Source: DATLEX01 sp035525045 (GTDB lineage: Bacteria > Acidobacteriota > Thermoanaerobaculia > Gp7-AA8). From it: a stretch of DNA of 32,711 nt. The stretch is taken from the NCBI GenBank assembly GCA_035525045.1, contig DATLEX010000325.1, positions 1 through 32,711 on the forward strand. The letters are read 5' to 3'. The notes under the pieces are model-generated. The model ran no database searches, had not been told where the DNA came from, and worked only from the letters and a program-made list of their open reading frames with translations. This document shows, piece after piece, positions 25,204 through 32,630 of the stretch (positions are counted from its first letter, which is position 1; the number at the start of each line of letters is the position of its first letter). A program made the position numbers and the translations under genes.

Positions 25204-25989
25204 TCACCCTCGCGTCACCCCGATCAGCCTCTCCAGCTCCTCCCGCCTGCTCCGGCTGACGCTCAACTCGGTGCCGTCCCTGAGGCGGACGGCGTAGTCG
25301 CCTCCCTGCTTCTTCAGAAAGGCGTCTATGCGGTCGATGCGGACGATGGCGGAGCGGTGGATGCGGAAGAAGCGCGAGGGATCGAGGCGCTGCTCGAGGG
25401 TGTGCATCCGCTCCCGAATGGCGAAGCTGCCGGGGCCGATGTGCAGCTCGGCGTAAGGGCCGGCGGCGGTGATGTAGTCGATCTTCTCGACCGGCACGAC
25501 GCGGACCTGCCCGCGCGTCTCCACGGCCAGGCGCTCGAGGTACTTCGACTCGGCAGGTGAGGATTGAGACTCGAGGAGGGACACCAACTGCCGGGCCATC
25601 CGTCCGGCGTCCCGCCGCTCGATGGCCTGGCGCGCACGGCGCAGCGTCTGCTCGAAGCGCTCGTCGTCGAAGGGTTTCATCAGGTAGTCGAGCGCGGCCA
25701 GCTCGAAGGCCTTCAGCGCAAATTGGTCATAGGCGGTGACGAAGATCGTCGCCGGCATCGCTTCCGGGCCGACCTCCGCCACGACCTCGATGCCGCTCCT
25801 GCCGGGCATCTGCACGTCGAGGAACACCAGATCGGGCGCGAGGGAGCGGATCGCGTCCGGCGCCTCCTCGCCGTTGTCCACGGTACCGACGACCTCGATC
25901 CCTTCCTGGCGCCGGAGGAGATCCTCGATGCGCTGCCGCGCCAGCGGCTCGTCGTCGATGATCATCGCTCGAATCGGACGCTCGGTCAT
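25204..25989 (-). CDS. LytTR-family response regulator
   Basis: A 261-residue regulator with a receiver domain at 5-120 (D12-D13, phospho-acceptor D58 in FLDVQMPG, K104 in YLMKPF) and a LytTR DNA-binding domain at about 155-258. The latter has YLERLAVETRGQV, VEKIDYITAAGPYAELH and FFRIHRSAIVRIDRID. LytTR regulators bind direct repeats upstream of cell-envelope or secretion genes. Its ATG (25987-25989) overlaps the TGA of the sensor kinase upstream (ATGA, 25986-25989), the normal arrangement for a coupled kinase-regulator pair. Confidence 0.94.
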   Translation of the reverse strand: MTERPIRAMIIDDEPLARQRIEDLLRRQEGIEVVGTVDNGEEAPDAIRSLAPDLVFLDVQMPGRSGIEVVAEVGPEAMPATIFVTAYDQFALKAFELAALDYLMKPFDDERFEQTLRRARQAIERRDAGRMARQLVSLLESQSSPAESKYLERLAVETRGQVRVVPVEKIDYITAAGPYAELHIGPGSFAIRERMHTLEQRLDPSRFFRIHRSAIVRIDRIDAFLKKQGGDYAVRLRDGTELSVSRSRREELERLIGVTRG

Positions 25990-27092
25990 GAGGCGGCTGC
26001 CACGTGATAGGGAATGCGGATCTCGGCGATGGTCCCGCCGTCGGGCACGCCGCGCAGCGAGACCTCGCCGGCGCCGCCGTACATCTCGCGGAGCCGTTGC
26101 CGCGTGTTGGCCAGGCCGATGCCCGATTCGGCCGCCTGCTCCGGTCCCGGTCCCTCGTCGGCGACGGAAACGATCAGGTGCTCGGCCTGCCGGCGTGCCG
26201 CGAGCGTCACCCGACCACCGTCATGGCTGCGACTGATGCCGTGCTTCAGCGCGTTCTCGACCAGCGGCTGGAGAATCAGAGACGGGACCGCCGCCTCGTC
26301 GAGACCCGGCTCGATCCGTTCTTCGAATGTCAGGCGCCCCTGGAAGCGGACGTTCATGATCTCCACGTAACGCCTGACGAATCCGAGCTCCTGCCGCAAC
26401 GGGACCTCCGCCGTGGCGGCGGTGTCGAGCGTATAGCGGAGCAGCTCGCTGAGGCGGGCGATCATCTGTCGCACCCCGGCCGGGTCGCGCTCGACCAGTG
26501 CCGAGACGGCATGGAGCGTATTGAAGAGAAAGTGGGGATTGATCTGCATCCGCAGCGCCTCGAGGCGCGCCTGGGCCAGTTGTGCCTGCAGTTGCGCCGC
26601 GTGGATCGCCAGCCGCTCCGCCTCCTGCTGCCGAACCCGGTCGCGCTCGGAATATTCGCGCGCGAAGCCCGCCGCCAGAACGCCGAAGTAGACGATCACC
26701 TGGTTGAGGAACGAGACCCGGAACGACATCAGCGGCGTGATCAGCGACGGGCGCCGGCGGGGGATGTCGAACACCTCGAAGCGGAAGAAATCGAGGACGG
26801 TGTTGGCCACGAACGCCACCCCCACACCGGCTGCGAGCAGGGCGACGGCCCGGAGCACCACGGGTGTCCGGCCGCGCAGCGACCAGGCGCTGATGAAGAA
26901 GATCGCCGGCGTGAGAAAGGCCCAGACCAGGCCCTCCACGTAGCCGAGGATGATCGGGCCGGTGGGGGAGATGAAGCGGAGTCCGGCGCCGCGGGGATCG
27001 ATCAGCCGGTTCCCGGCCGAGAGCGTGGCCAGCGCCACCCAGAAGAGGAAGATGGCGATGATCTCCCGCCGCCGAAGTCGCCAGCCCTGCAC
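25986..27092 (-). CDS. LytS/YehU-type sensor histidine kinase
   Basis: A 368-residue kinase with four hydrophobic segments (about 12-27, 48-68, 80-100, 125-145) and a coiled-coil rich in Gln/Ala/Glu (150-180). A His_kinase domain has phospho-acceptor H187 in INPHFLFNTL, and a HATPase domain has LVENALKHG, DEGPG and GIGLANTRQRL. The sensory part has no recognised ligand-binding domain, so the membrane helices may sense directly. The start is GTG 27090-27092. It is translationally coupled to its LytTR partner. The upstream neighbour is a divergent Spy-like gene, which raises the possibility that the pair responds to envelope stress; that link is inference. Confidence 0.92.
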   Translation of the reverse strand: MQGWRLRRREIIAIFLFWVALATLSAGNRLIDPRGAGLRFISPTGPIILGYVEGLVWAFLTPAIFFISAWSLRGRTPVVLRAVALLAAGVGVAFVANTVLDFFRFEVFDIPRRRPSLITPLMSFRVSFLNQVIVYFGVLAAGFAREYSERDRVRQQEAERLAIHAAQLQAQLAQARLEALRMQINPHFLFNTLHAVSALVERDPAGVRQMIARLSELLRYTLDTAATAEVPLRQELGFVRRYVEIMNVRFQGRLTFEERIEPGLDEAAVPSLILQPLVENALKHGISRSHDGGRVTLAARRQAEHLIVSVADEGPGPEQAAESGIGLANTRQRLREMYGGAGEVSLRGVPDGGTIAEIRIPYHVAAAS

Positions 27093-27171
27093 ACCCGCCG
27101 GACATGCAAGCCGGCAGCCTGCTGGCGGACCGTGCAGTTTGTGACACCGGCGTGCACTTCATGGCGCACCT

Positions 27172-27200
27172 GGAAGCGCTTTGCCTCCCGCCGCGTCTAA
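27172..27200 (+). promoter_or_regulatory. Possible ECF-sigma promoter upstream of the Spy-like gene
   Basis: GGAAGCG at 27172-27178 and TCTAA at 27196-27200 are separated by 17 bases, close to the RpoE-type layout (GGAACTT, about 16 bases, TCTGA). The downstream gene encodes a Spy/CpxP-like periplasmic protein, a class often under envelope-stress control. The match is partial and position-based only. Confidence 0.25.
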
Positions 27201-27231
27201 AGAGGCATCAACCGACAAAGGAGTCGAGACC

Positions 27232-27693
27232 ATGATGAGAAAGACGATCACCACCGCAGTGGCCCTTGCCCTCGGCGCTTCGCTGGCCTTCGCTGGCCCG
27301 GGAGCCGGCAAGGGGAAATTTGGCAAGGGGCATGGCAAGGGTGAGGCCCACGCCGCACGCTTTGCCGAGAAGCTGAATCTCAGCGAGGCCCAGAAGGCGC
27401 AGATGAAGGAGCTGCAGGAGAACTTCCGCGCCGCCAACCAGCACCGCTTCCAGACGCAGCGCGACACGATGCGGCAGTTCCGCGAGGCTCGTCAGGCCGG
27501 CGACACCGCCCGTGCCGACGCCCTCCGGCAGACGCTCGAGCTGCAGCGTGGGGAGCTGAACCAGCTCCGCCAGGCCAACCGCGAGCAGATGCTGTCGATC
27601 CTCACCCCTGACCAGCGCGCCCAGCTCGAGGCCATGAAGGCCGAGCGCGGCGAGCGCAAGGGGAAGAAAGGACGCCGCGGCGGCGGCCGGTAA
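27232..27693 (+). CDS. Spy/CpxP-like periplasmic protein
   Basis: A 153-residue protein with a signal peptide (1-21, ending ASLAFA), then a Gly/Lys-rich stretch and an all-helical region. Two LTxxQ-like motifs are present: LNLSEAQKAQMKEL near 48-61 and ILTPDQRAQLEAMKA near 123-137. These motifs mark the Spy/CpxP/RcnB-like fold, which acts as an ATP-independent chaperone or metal-stress protein in the periplasm. The tail is very basic (ERKGKKGRRGGGR). The start ATG 27232 follows AAAGGAG by eight bases. A strong intrinsic terminator follows the stop at once. The gene is monocistronic and divergent from the LytS-like kinase. Confidence 0.85.
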   Translation: MMRKTITTAVALALGASLAFAGPGAGKGKFGKGHGKGEAHAARFAEKLNLSEAQKAQMKELQENFRAANQHRFQTQRDTMRQFREARQAGDTARADALRQTLELQRGELNQLRQANREQMLSILTPDQRAQLEAMKAERGERKGKKGRRGGGR

Positions 27694-27717
27694 TTTCGGC
27701 GCCAGCGGCAGTCGCTG

Positions 27718-27744
27718 AAAGGCAGGCTTCGGCCTGCCTTTTTT
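27718..27744 (+). terminator. Rho-independent terminator after the Spy-like gene
   Basis: GGCAGGC (27721-27727) and GCCTGCC (27732-27738) form a 7-bp stem around a TTCG tetraloop. Three A before and three T after can extend the stem, and a six-T run (27739-27744) follows. It is 25 bp after the stop codon. Confidence 0.9.
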
Positions 27745-27768
27745 GATGTCTCGCTGAGCTTCGCCTCC

Positions 27769-28095
27769 GCGGTCGCCGACGCGATCGTTCCGGAGGCGTG
27801 GGACATCCCCAACCTCGACCATGACCGGGTCGACTACTGGGTCCGCCGCTTCAGCACGGACAAGCGACGCGATTTCGAGGCTTACCTGGCCCGCTCGGGG
27901 CGGTACGCGCCGATGATCCAGCAGAAGCTGGCCGAGCGCGACATGCCGCAGGACCTGCTGTACCTGGCGATGATCGAGTCGGGCTTCAACCCGAAGGCGT
28001 ACTCGCACGCGCACGCGTCGGAAAGCGCGATCACTCCTGAAGTCGTCGTTCGCATGCGGGATCTCCGGGAACCGTCGTTTTCTCCATGTTATTAG
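27769..28095 (+). pseudogene. Fragment of a MltD-type lytic transglycosylase, lost at both ends
   Basis: The frame after the Spy terminator reads VADAIVPEAWDIPN, then VDYWVRRFSTDKRRDFEAYL, SGRYAPMIQQKLAERDMPQD and LLYLAMIESGFNPKAYSHAHAS. This is the segment leading into a lytic transglycosylase SLT domain, including its catalytic Glu in MIESGF. It lacks a start codon and signal peptide. At about 28023 the match stops where AVGLWQF should follow, and unrelated sequence runs to TAG 28093-28095. Such enzymes cut peptidoglycan glycan strands; this remnant cannot. No full copy exists in the window. Confidence 0.75.
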
Positions 28096-28138
28096 ATATT
28101 CGACGATCGACCCGATAGACCGAGGAGCCTCGCGGCCG

Positions 28139-28591
28139 TCATCCCGTGAGCTTGCGCATGCCGACGAAGGTCATGATGGCGCCGAGGAATCCGACCAGGG
28201 CCACGGTCACCGTCGCGCCCATCAGGTTGTAGAGGATCGCGACTCCCCACCAGACGCGGACCGATTCCCGCGCCCCCGATTCGAGCTCGCCGAAAACGCC
28301 GTGCAGGTAGTAGGCACACCAGAGCAAGGCGAGACCGCCCACCAGCGCGAACCAGGGAGAGTCGGCAGGATCACCGGAAGCGGCGGCCTCCTGCTCGAGC
28401 TGTGATCCCGGCGCCGGCTGGCCGTCGTAGACGTCGGGGAGCGCTCCGCCCCCGGCGCCCGCCCAGCCCGGAGCGGCGTTTCCATCGAACATCGCCTCTT
28501 CGCCCACCGGCTGCTTGCAGCGCGGACAGTTGCCGTCGGACCGTTGCCGGTGCTTGAGACCACAGTGCGGGCACATCATCCACTCTTCCAT
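28139..28591 (-). CDS. Zinc-ribbon membrane protein, unknown function
   Basis: A 150-residue protein with an N-terminal zinc ribbon (CPHC at 7-10 and CPRC at 22-25). An acidic, Gly/Ala-rich linker (30-85) follows, then two membrane helices (about 87-108 and 115-143) with a conserved-looking WWGVAILYNLMGATVTVALVG stretch. The ATG at 28589-28591 has an excellent GGAGGTGA site four bases upstream, so it is probably expressed despite lying in a region of gene decay. The ribbon likely sits in the cytosol. No family name was recognised. Confidence 0.72.
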   Translation of the reverse strand: MEEWMMCPHCGLKHRQRSDGNCPRCKQPVGEEAMFDGNAAPGWAGAGGGALPDVYDGQPAPGSQLEQEAAASGDPADSPWFALVGGLALLWCAYYLHGVFGELESGARESVRVWWGVAILYNLMGATVTVALVGFLGAIMTFVGMRKLTG

Positions 28592-28936
28592 GGCTTCACC
28601 TCCGTCGCGCGGGCCTCGCGTGTCCACACTGCCTCGGGAATTCGGTTCCAGTGCAGGATCTCTCTTCCGAAGCCGGGAGAGTGGGAACGCTCGGATTTGG
28701 GTTTTTGTCATTCTCGGTCCGTCGGCTCGCGGCGTCCAGAAGGAGTTCCGAAAGAGACGGGTTCCGTGCCAGACAGTGGCCGCGGTTTTCAGCCGCGGCT
28801 CTCGACGGGCGGGCGGTCCCGCGCAAGCACCGAAGCCAAGGAAAGTTGGTGTCAAGGAAGGTTGGTGTCAGGTCTGAAAATCTGACTTCAGCTCTACGCC
28901 AGGGAGACAGCCGGCTGGCACTGACACATTTCCGGT
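28592..28936. other. Non-coding gap with hairpins and repeat debris
   Basis: No credible gene was found in these 345 bases. A hairpin GCCGCGG-TTTTCAG-CCGCGGC lies near 28782-28802. The 16-bp duplication at 28838-28869 is followed by the palindromic pair GTCAG...CTGAC near 28867-28886. Such short palindromes resemble REP-type debris, but no transposase is present. Confidence 0.5.
28838..28869. repeat. 16-bp direct duplication AAGGAA(A/G)GTTGGTGTC
   Basis: Two adjacent 16-bp units (28838-28853 and 28854-28869) differ at one base. They lie in the non-coding gap just before the macB remnant. Confidence 0.75.
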
Positions 28937-29080
28937 CAATTGAACGAGCTCGCCGAGGCGGCCGAGACCAGCGCCAGGGTGATGACGCTCCTGCTCGCGG
29001 CCATCGCCATCGGGTTCTGCGCGGCGGCCGGCATCTTCTTCGGCTACTACCCCGCCCGAAAAGCCGCCTCCCTGACCCCT
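28937..29080 (+). pseudogene. Internally deleted MacB-type permease remnant
   Basis: The frame reads LNELAEAAETSARVMTLLLA and continues AIAIGFCAAAGIFFGYYPAR and KAASLTP. The first part matches the MacB segment just before the second transmembrane helix, and the last part is the family's C-terminal hallmark. In intact permeases about 100 residues (helices two and three and the TERTREIG loop) lie between them, so an in-frame deletion joined the two ends after LLLAAIA. A stop lies just upstream (28922-28924). It overlaps the convergent APC stop. It is distinct in sequence from the two intact permeases in the window. Confidence 0.75.
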
Positions 29081-30365
29081 ACTTCTTCCACAGCGGATAG
29101 ACGGCCGCGCCGGAGAGGAGAATCGCGAGGCCGACCGCGCTGTCGAGGGGTGAGCGGATCGCGGTGGCGATCACCACGATCCAGCAGGCGAGGGTGAAGA
29201 GGGCGGTGGTCAGGGGATGGCCGGGTGTGCGGAAGCCGTCGCGGGCCGCCTCGCGCCGGCGGAAGACGAAGACGGCCGCACCGGTCAGACCGAAGAAGAT
29301 GAAATCGGTGGCCACGACGTAGCTCAGGATCTGTTCGTACGTCCCGGAGACAGCGATGGCGATGGCCACCATGCCCTGCAGGGCGATGGCCACATGCGGC
29401 ACGCGCGTGACCGGATGTACGGCGGCCACAGCCCGGAAGAAGAGTCCATCGCCGGCCATAGCGTGGTAGACCCGCGGCGCGGTGAGCATTCCCTGGGCGA
29501 GAAACCCGAGCGTCGAGATGGCGATGCCGACCGCGATCAGCTTTGCTCCCGGCTCGCCGAAGAGCGCCCGCATGACGGTCGAGGCGGGTGTGGTCGTCGC
29601 GGCGAGGCCATCGGCGCCGAGGACGCGGAGCGAGACGACGTTCACGGCGATGTAAATCGCCACGACCGCGGAAACGCCCACCAGCAGACCGATGACCAGG
29701 TCGCGCCGGGGCCGCTTCAGCTCGGCGGCGATGAAGCTCGCCGTCTGCCAGCCGCCGTAGGCGAACATCACCGGCGTCAGCGCGGCGAAGAAGAGGAGCG
29801 GCGAGACGTCCTCTCCGGAGGAGACGCTCAGTCTCGAGGTTCGGGTGAAGAACAGCCCGGCGATGATGAGGGCCCCGATCGCCAGAAGCTTCAGCAGCAT
29901 GAGCGCCGTCTGCGTGTTGCTGCCGCTGCGGACGCCGGCGACGTTGATCAGCGTCAGCGCCAGGAGCGTCGCGGCGGCGACGGCCCAGTCGGCCATCGCT
30001 GCGCCGGTCAGCTCGATGAAGTAGCGCGCGAACGTGACCGCGACGGCGGCCATTCCCCCGCTCTGCACCACCAGCAGCAGCGCCCAGCCGTAGAGGAAAG
30101 CGACGGCCGGGTGATAGGCATCGCGCAGGTAGGCGTACTGCCCGCCCGCTTCCGGCCGGAGCGAGGCCAGCTCGGCGTAGACGAAGGCCCCCAGCAAGGC
30201 GATGGCGCCGCCGGTCGCCCAGGCCAGGATGATCAGCGAGGGATTACCCAGATGCCTGGCCACGACGTAGGGATTGATGAAGATGCCCGATCCGATGATG
30301 CCGCCCATGACGATCATCGTGGCGTCGAAGGCGCCGAGGCGGCGGGCCAGTGCCGGTTGAGTCAA
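29079..30365 (-). CDS. APC-family amino acid permease
   Basis: A 428-residue, twelve-helix transporter. The N-terminal MIVMGGIIGSGIF is the substrate-binding GxG-type motif of APC helix 1, followed by the WATGGAIALLGAFVYAELAS helix and PEAGGQYAYLRDAY. It probably imports or exchanges amino acids. The best start is TTG 30363-30365 (reading LTQPALARRLGAFDAT), which restores the usual cytosolic leader. It overlaps the TGA of the upstream MBL gene as TTGA (30362-30365). The next in-frame ATG, at residue 16, would cut into the leader. The stop is TAG 29079-29081, touching the macB remnant. Confidence 0.88.
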   Translation of the reverse strand: MTQPALARRLGAFDATMIVMGGIIGSGIFINPYVVARHLGNPSLIILAWATGGAIALLGAFVYAELASLRPEAGGQYAYLRDAYHPAVAFLYGWALLLVVQSGGMAAVAVTFARYFIELTGAAMADWAVAAATLLALTLINVAGVRSGSNTQTALMLLKLLAIGALIIAGLFFTRTSRLSVSSGEDVSPLLFFAALTPVMFAYGGWQTASFIAAELKRPRRDLVIGLLVGVSAVVAIYIAVNVVSLRVLGADGLAATTTPASTVMRALFGEPGAKLIAVGIAISTLGFLAQGMLTAPRVYHAMAGDGLFFRAVAAVHPVTRVPHVAIALQGMVAIAIAVSGTYEQILSYVVATDFIFFGLTGAAVFVFRRREAARDGFRTPGHPLTTALFTLACWIVVIATAIRSPLDSAVGLAILLSGAAVYPLWKK

Positions 30366-31282
30366 AGCGGGCTGCGCTCCCCTTCGCGGGCGACATCGAA
30401 CCCGCGGCGGCGGATCTCCTCCAGCGCGGCACCGGGGCGGAGGGCGGGATTGGACTGGTTGAGATGGATGAACCGGACCTTGGAACGCTCCGCGGCCGGA
30501 AGTGCCTCGAGCCGCTGCATCGTCTCGGTGACGGTCGGGTGGGGGATCTCGCTGAGATCGCGTCCCGGGAGCTCGCTCTCGTCGTAGAAGGTGGCGTCGA
30601 GAAAGGCGACGTCCACCTCCGCGATCGCGGATTCGAGCGGCGTCGTCCACTTCTCCCACTTGTCGATGTCGGGGAGCCAGAGGACGGCCCCCGATGGCCC
30701 TCGAACGACGAAGGCCACGGTCTCGGAGTACTCGTCGCGATGGGGAACCGGGAGCGGGATGACGGTGATGCGCTCGTTGAGCGTGACCGGCCGCCCCGCT
30801 TCGAGCGTTCGAAGCTCGATGTTGCCGAGGCGGACGAGCTGGTCCCACGGTCCGTTGCGCTCGAGGAAGGCGCGCATGCGCGGCATCGCGTACGCCGGCA
30901 CGCCACGCGTCCCCATCACCTCGCGGCCGAGGTGAATGAGCCCGGCGTAGTGTCCGACGTGTGCGTGCGTGAGGAGGATGCCCGAGAGCCGTCCCGGTGC
31001 GGCCTCGTCGAGCGTGCGGAGCTGGGAAGGGAAGTCGGGCGTGGCGTCGATGATCCAGCGCTGGCCGCTGGCGGGATCGACGATGGCCAGCGAGGCGACG
31101 CGGCGCCGCAGCGCCGGATCGTTCCATGCGGCGATACAGTCGGGGCGGTTGCAGCCGGCCTGCGGGTAGCCGCCGTCCTGGGCGATGCCGAGGACGATCG
31201 CGTACGGCGAGCCGGGAGAAGGGGGCGCCGTCGCGCAGGAGAGCGCGAGCAGCAGGGCAAGGCTGCCAGTGAAAGCGCGCAC
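30362..31282 (-). CDS. PqqB-like metallo-beta-lactamase-fold lipoprotein
   Basis: A 306-residue protein with a lipoprotein signal (LLALSC, Cys16). It has the PqqB-type opening LGIAQDGGYPQAGCNRPDC (paired cysteines) and an MBL metal motif THAHVGH at 105-111. The usual HxHxDH Asp is replaced by Gly, so the second metal site may be altered. Later pieces HRDEYSETVAFVV, WLPDIDKWEKW and RFIHLNQSNP fit the fold. Periplasmic PqqB-like MBL proteins occur widely outside PQQ clusters, and no other pqq gene is here, so PQQ synthesis is unlikely. Its stop overlaps the TTG start of the APC permease, suggesting the hydrolase may supply the permease's substrate, which is inference. Confidence 0.85.
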   Translation of the reverse strand: MRAFTGSLALLLALSCATAPPSPGSPYAIVLGIAQDGGYPQAGCNRPDCIAAWNDPALRRRVASLAIVDPASGQRWIIDATPDFPSQLRTLDEAAPGRLSGILLTHAHVGHYAGLIHLGREVMGTRGVPAYAMPRMRAFLERNGPWDQLVRLGNIELRTLEAGRPVTLNERITVIPLPVPHRDEYSETVAFVVRGPSGAVLWLPDIDKWEKWTTPLESAIAEVDVAFLDATFYDESELPGRDLSEIPHPTVTETMQRLEALPAAERSKVRFIHLNQSNPALRPGAALEEIRRRGFDVAREGERSPL

Positions 31283-31338
31283 CGGCGAATCGTACCGCCG
31301 GACGAGGAGGGCGGGCGGCTGGTATGCTGCCGCCTCCC

Positions 31339-32142
31339 ATGGACCGCTACCGCGTCCCGCCCGATCGCAAGGTCTCGCTCCGCGACTTCGACGCCGGCGA
31401 CACTTCCCTCGCCGAAGGCGGCAAGAAGGAAGGGGAGGCCATCGTGCGGGGTCTCGGCAAGCGCCTCGACGAGCTCCAGGACCTCTTCTACGCGAGCCGC
31501 CGGCAGAAACTCCTCATCGTCCTGCAGGGGATGGACACGTCCGGGAAGGACGGCACGATTCGCAAGGTCTTTGCGAGCATGGATCCGCTCGGGTTGCGAG
31601 TGGCCGCCTTCAAGGCGCCATCCGAGGAGGAGCTGGATCACGACTTTCTCTGGCGCATCCACCGGAGGGTCCCCGGCCTGGGGGAAGTGGTGATCTTCAA
31701 CCGCAGTCACTACGAGGACGTGCTGGTCGTGCGGGTGCGGAACCTCGTTCCGGAGAAGGTGTGGAAAGCGCGCTACGCGCAGATCAACGACTTCGAACGG
31801 ATGCTCGCCGAGGCGGGAACGACGATCGTGAAGTTCTTCCTGCACATCGATCAGAAAGAGCAGAAAGAGCGCCTGCAGAGCCGTCTGGACGATCCGACGA
31901 AGCGCTGGAAGTTCTGCCGCGGCGATCTCGACGACCGGAAGCTGTGGAAGGATTACACCAGGGCCTACGAGGACGTCCTGAGCAGGACCAGCACGGAGTG
32001 GGCTCCGTGGTATGTCGTGCCGGCGAACAAGAAGTGGTACCGCAACGTGGTGGTCTCGCAGGTGCTGGTCGATATGCTGGAGGGGCTCGACCTCCGGTAT
32101 CCTGAGCCGGAAGACGATCTGGTGGGTTTGCAGATCGACTGA
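31339..32142 (+). CDS. ppk2: Polyphosphate kinase 2 family, class III type
   Basis: A 267-residue soluble enzyme that uses polyphosphate to phosphorylate nucleotides. Walker A-like GMDTSGKDGT lies near 64-73, the Walker B/lid region FNRSHYEDVLVVRV near 120-133, and DDPTKRWKFCRGDLDDRKLW and APWYVVPANKKWYRN follow. The whole sequence, including the N-terminal DRYRVPPD...FDAGDT...EGGKK, lines up with the class III enzyme of Meiothermus ruber as I recall it, which phosphorylates both AMP and ADP. That is why ATG 31339 (MDRYR) is preferred over ATG 31324. It is divergent from the MBL gene. Confidence 0.92.
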   Translation: MDRYRVPPDRKVSLRDFDAGDTSLAEGGKKEGEAIVRGLGKRLDELQDLFYASRRQKLLIVLQGMDTSGKDGTIRKVFASMDPLGLRVAAFKAPSEEELDHDFLWRIHRRVPGLGEVVIFNRSHYEDVLVVRVRNLVPEKVWKARYAQINDFERMLAEAGTTIVKFFLHIDQKEQKERLQSRLDDPTKRWKFCRGDLDDRKLWKDYTRAYEDVLSRTSTEWAPWYVVPANKKWYRNVVVSQVLVDMLEGLDLRYPEPEDDLVGLQID

Positions 32143-32463
32143 GGCGATGAGTGGCTCAGGCTGGCCGTTACTGCGCCTCGCGGGCACGCGCCACCAGCGC
32201 CTCGAAGGCGGCGATACGCGCGGGATGATCGAGGGCGGATCCGAATCACTGATGAGATGACGCACTCGACCGAGGTCGATGTCCTGCAGGTGCAGAACCA
32301 GAGAGCATTGACGAGCGCACGAAGAGCGTCGGTCTTACGCTACGGCAGCCTCCGGCCGACTGGCATTCCGTCTCCCCGCGGCCATGATCCGGCCCCCGGG
32401 GGGGGGGCTTTGGCGTCGGCAGACCTGGCGCCGCAAGTCGTGAAGGCAGCGGACCCTGCGGAT
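32143..32463. other. Non-coding gap with possible frameshifted gene remnant and poly-G run
   Basis: No intact gene was found. On the minus strand, LHLQDIDLGRVRHLISD (about 32245-32300) and, in another frame, ALDHPARIAAFEALVARARE before TAA 32168-32170 could be two pieces of one decayed C-terminus, but no family was recognised. A run of ten G lies at 32398-32407, a likely place for sequencing error. Confidence 0.35.
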
Positions 32464-32538
<75 letters not shown>

Positions 32539-32630
32539 ATACCAGGCAGCAGCAAGAGTACAAGACCGCGGCACCCCGATCCATTCCCCGGCCGGGTGAC
32601 GGCACGCCGCGTGCTTTTTCTCGACGTGTG

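Noticed and set aside
30362..31282. PQQ biosynthesis gene pqqB
   Set aside because: The fold is PqqB-like, but the protein has a lipoprotein signal and there is no pqqA, pqqC, pqqD or pqqE nearby.
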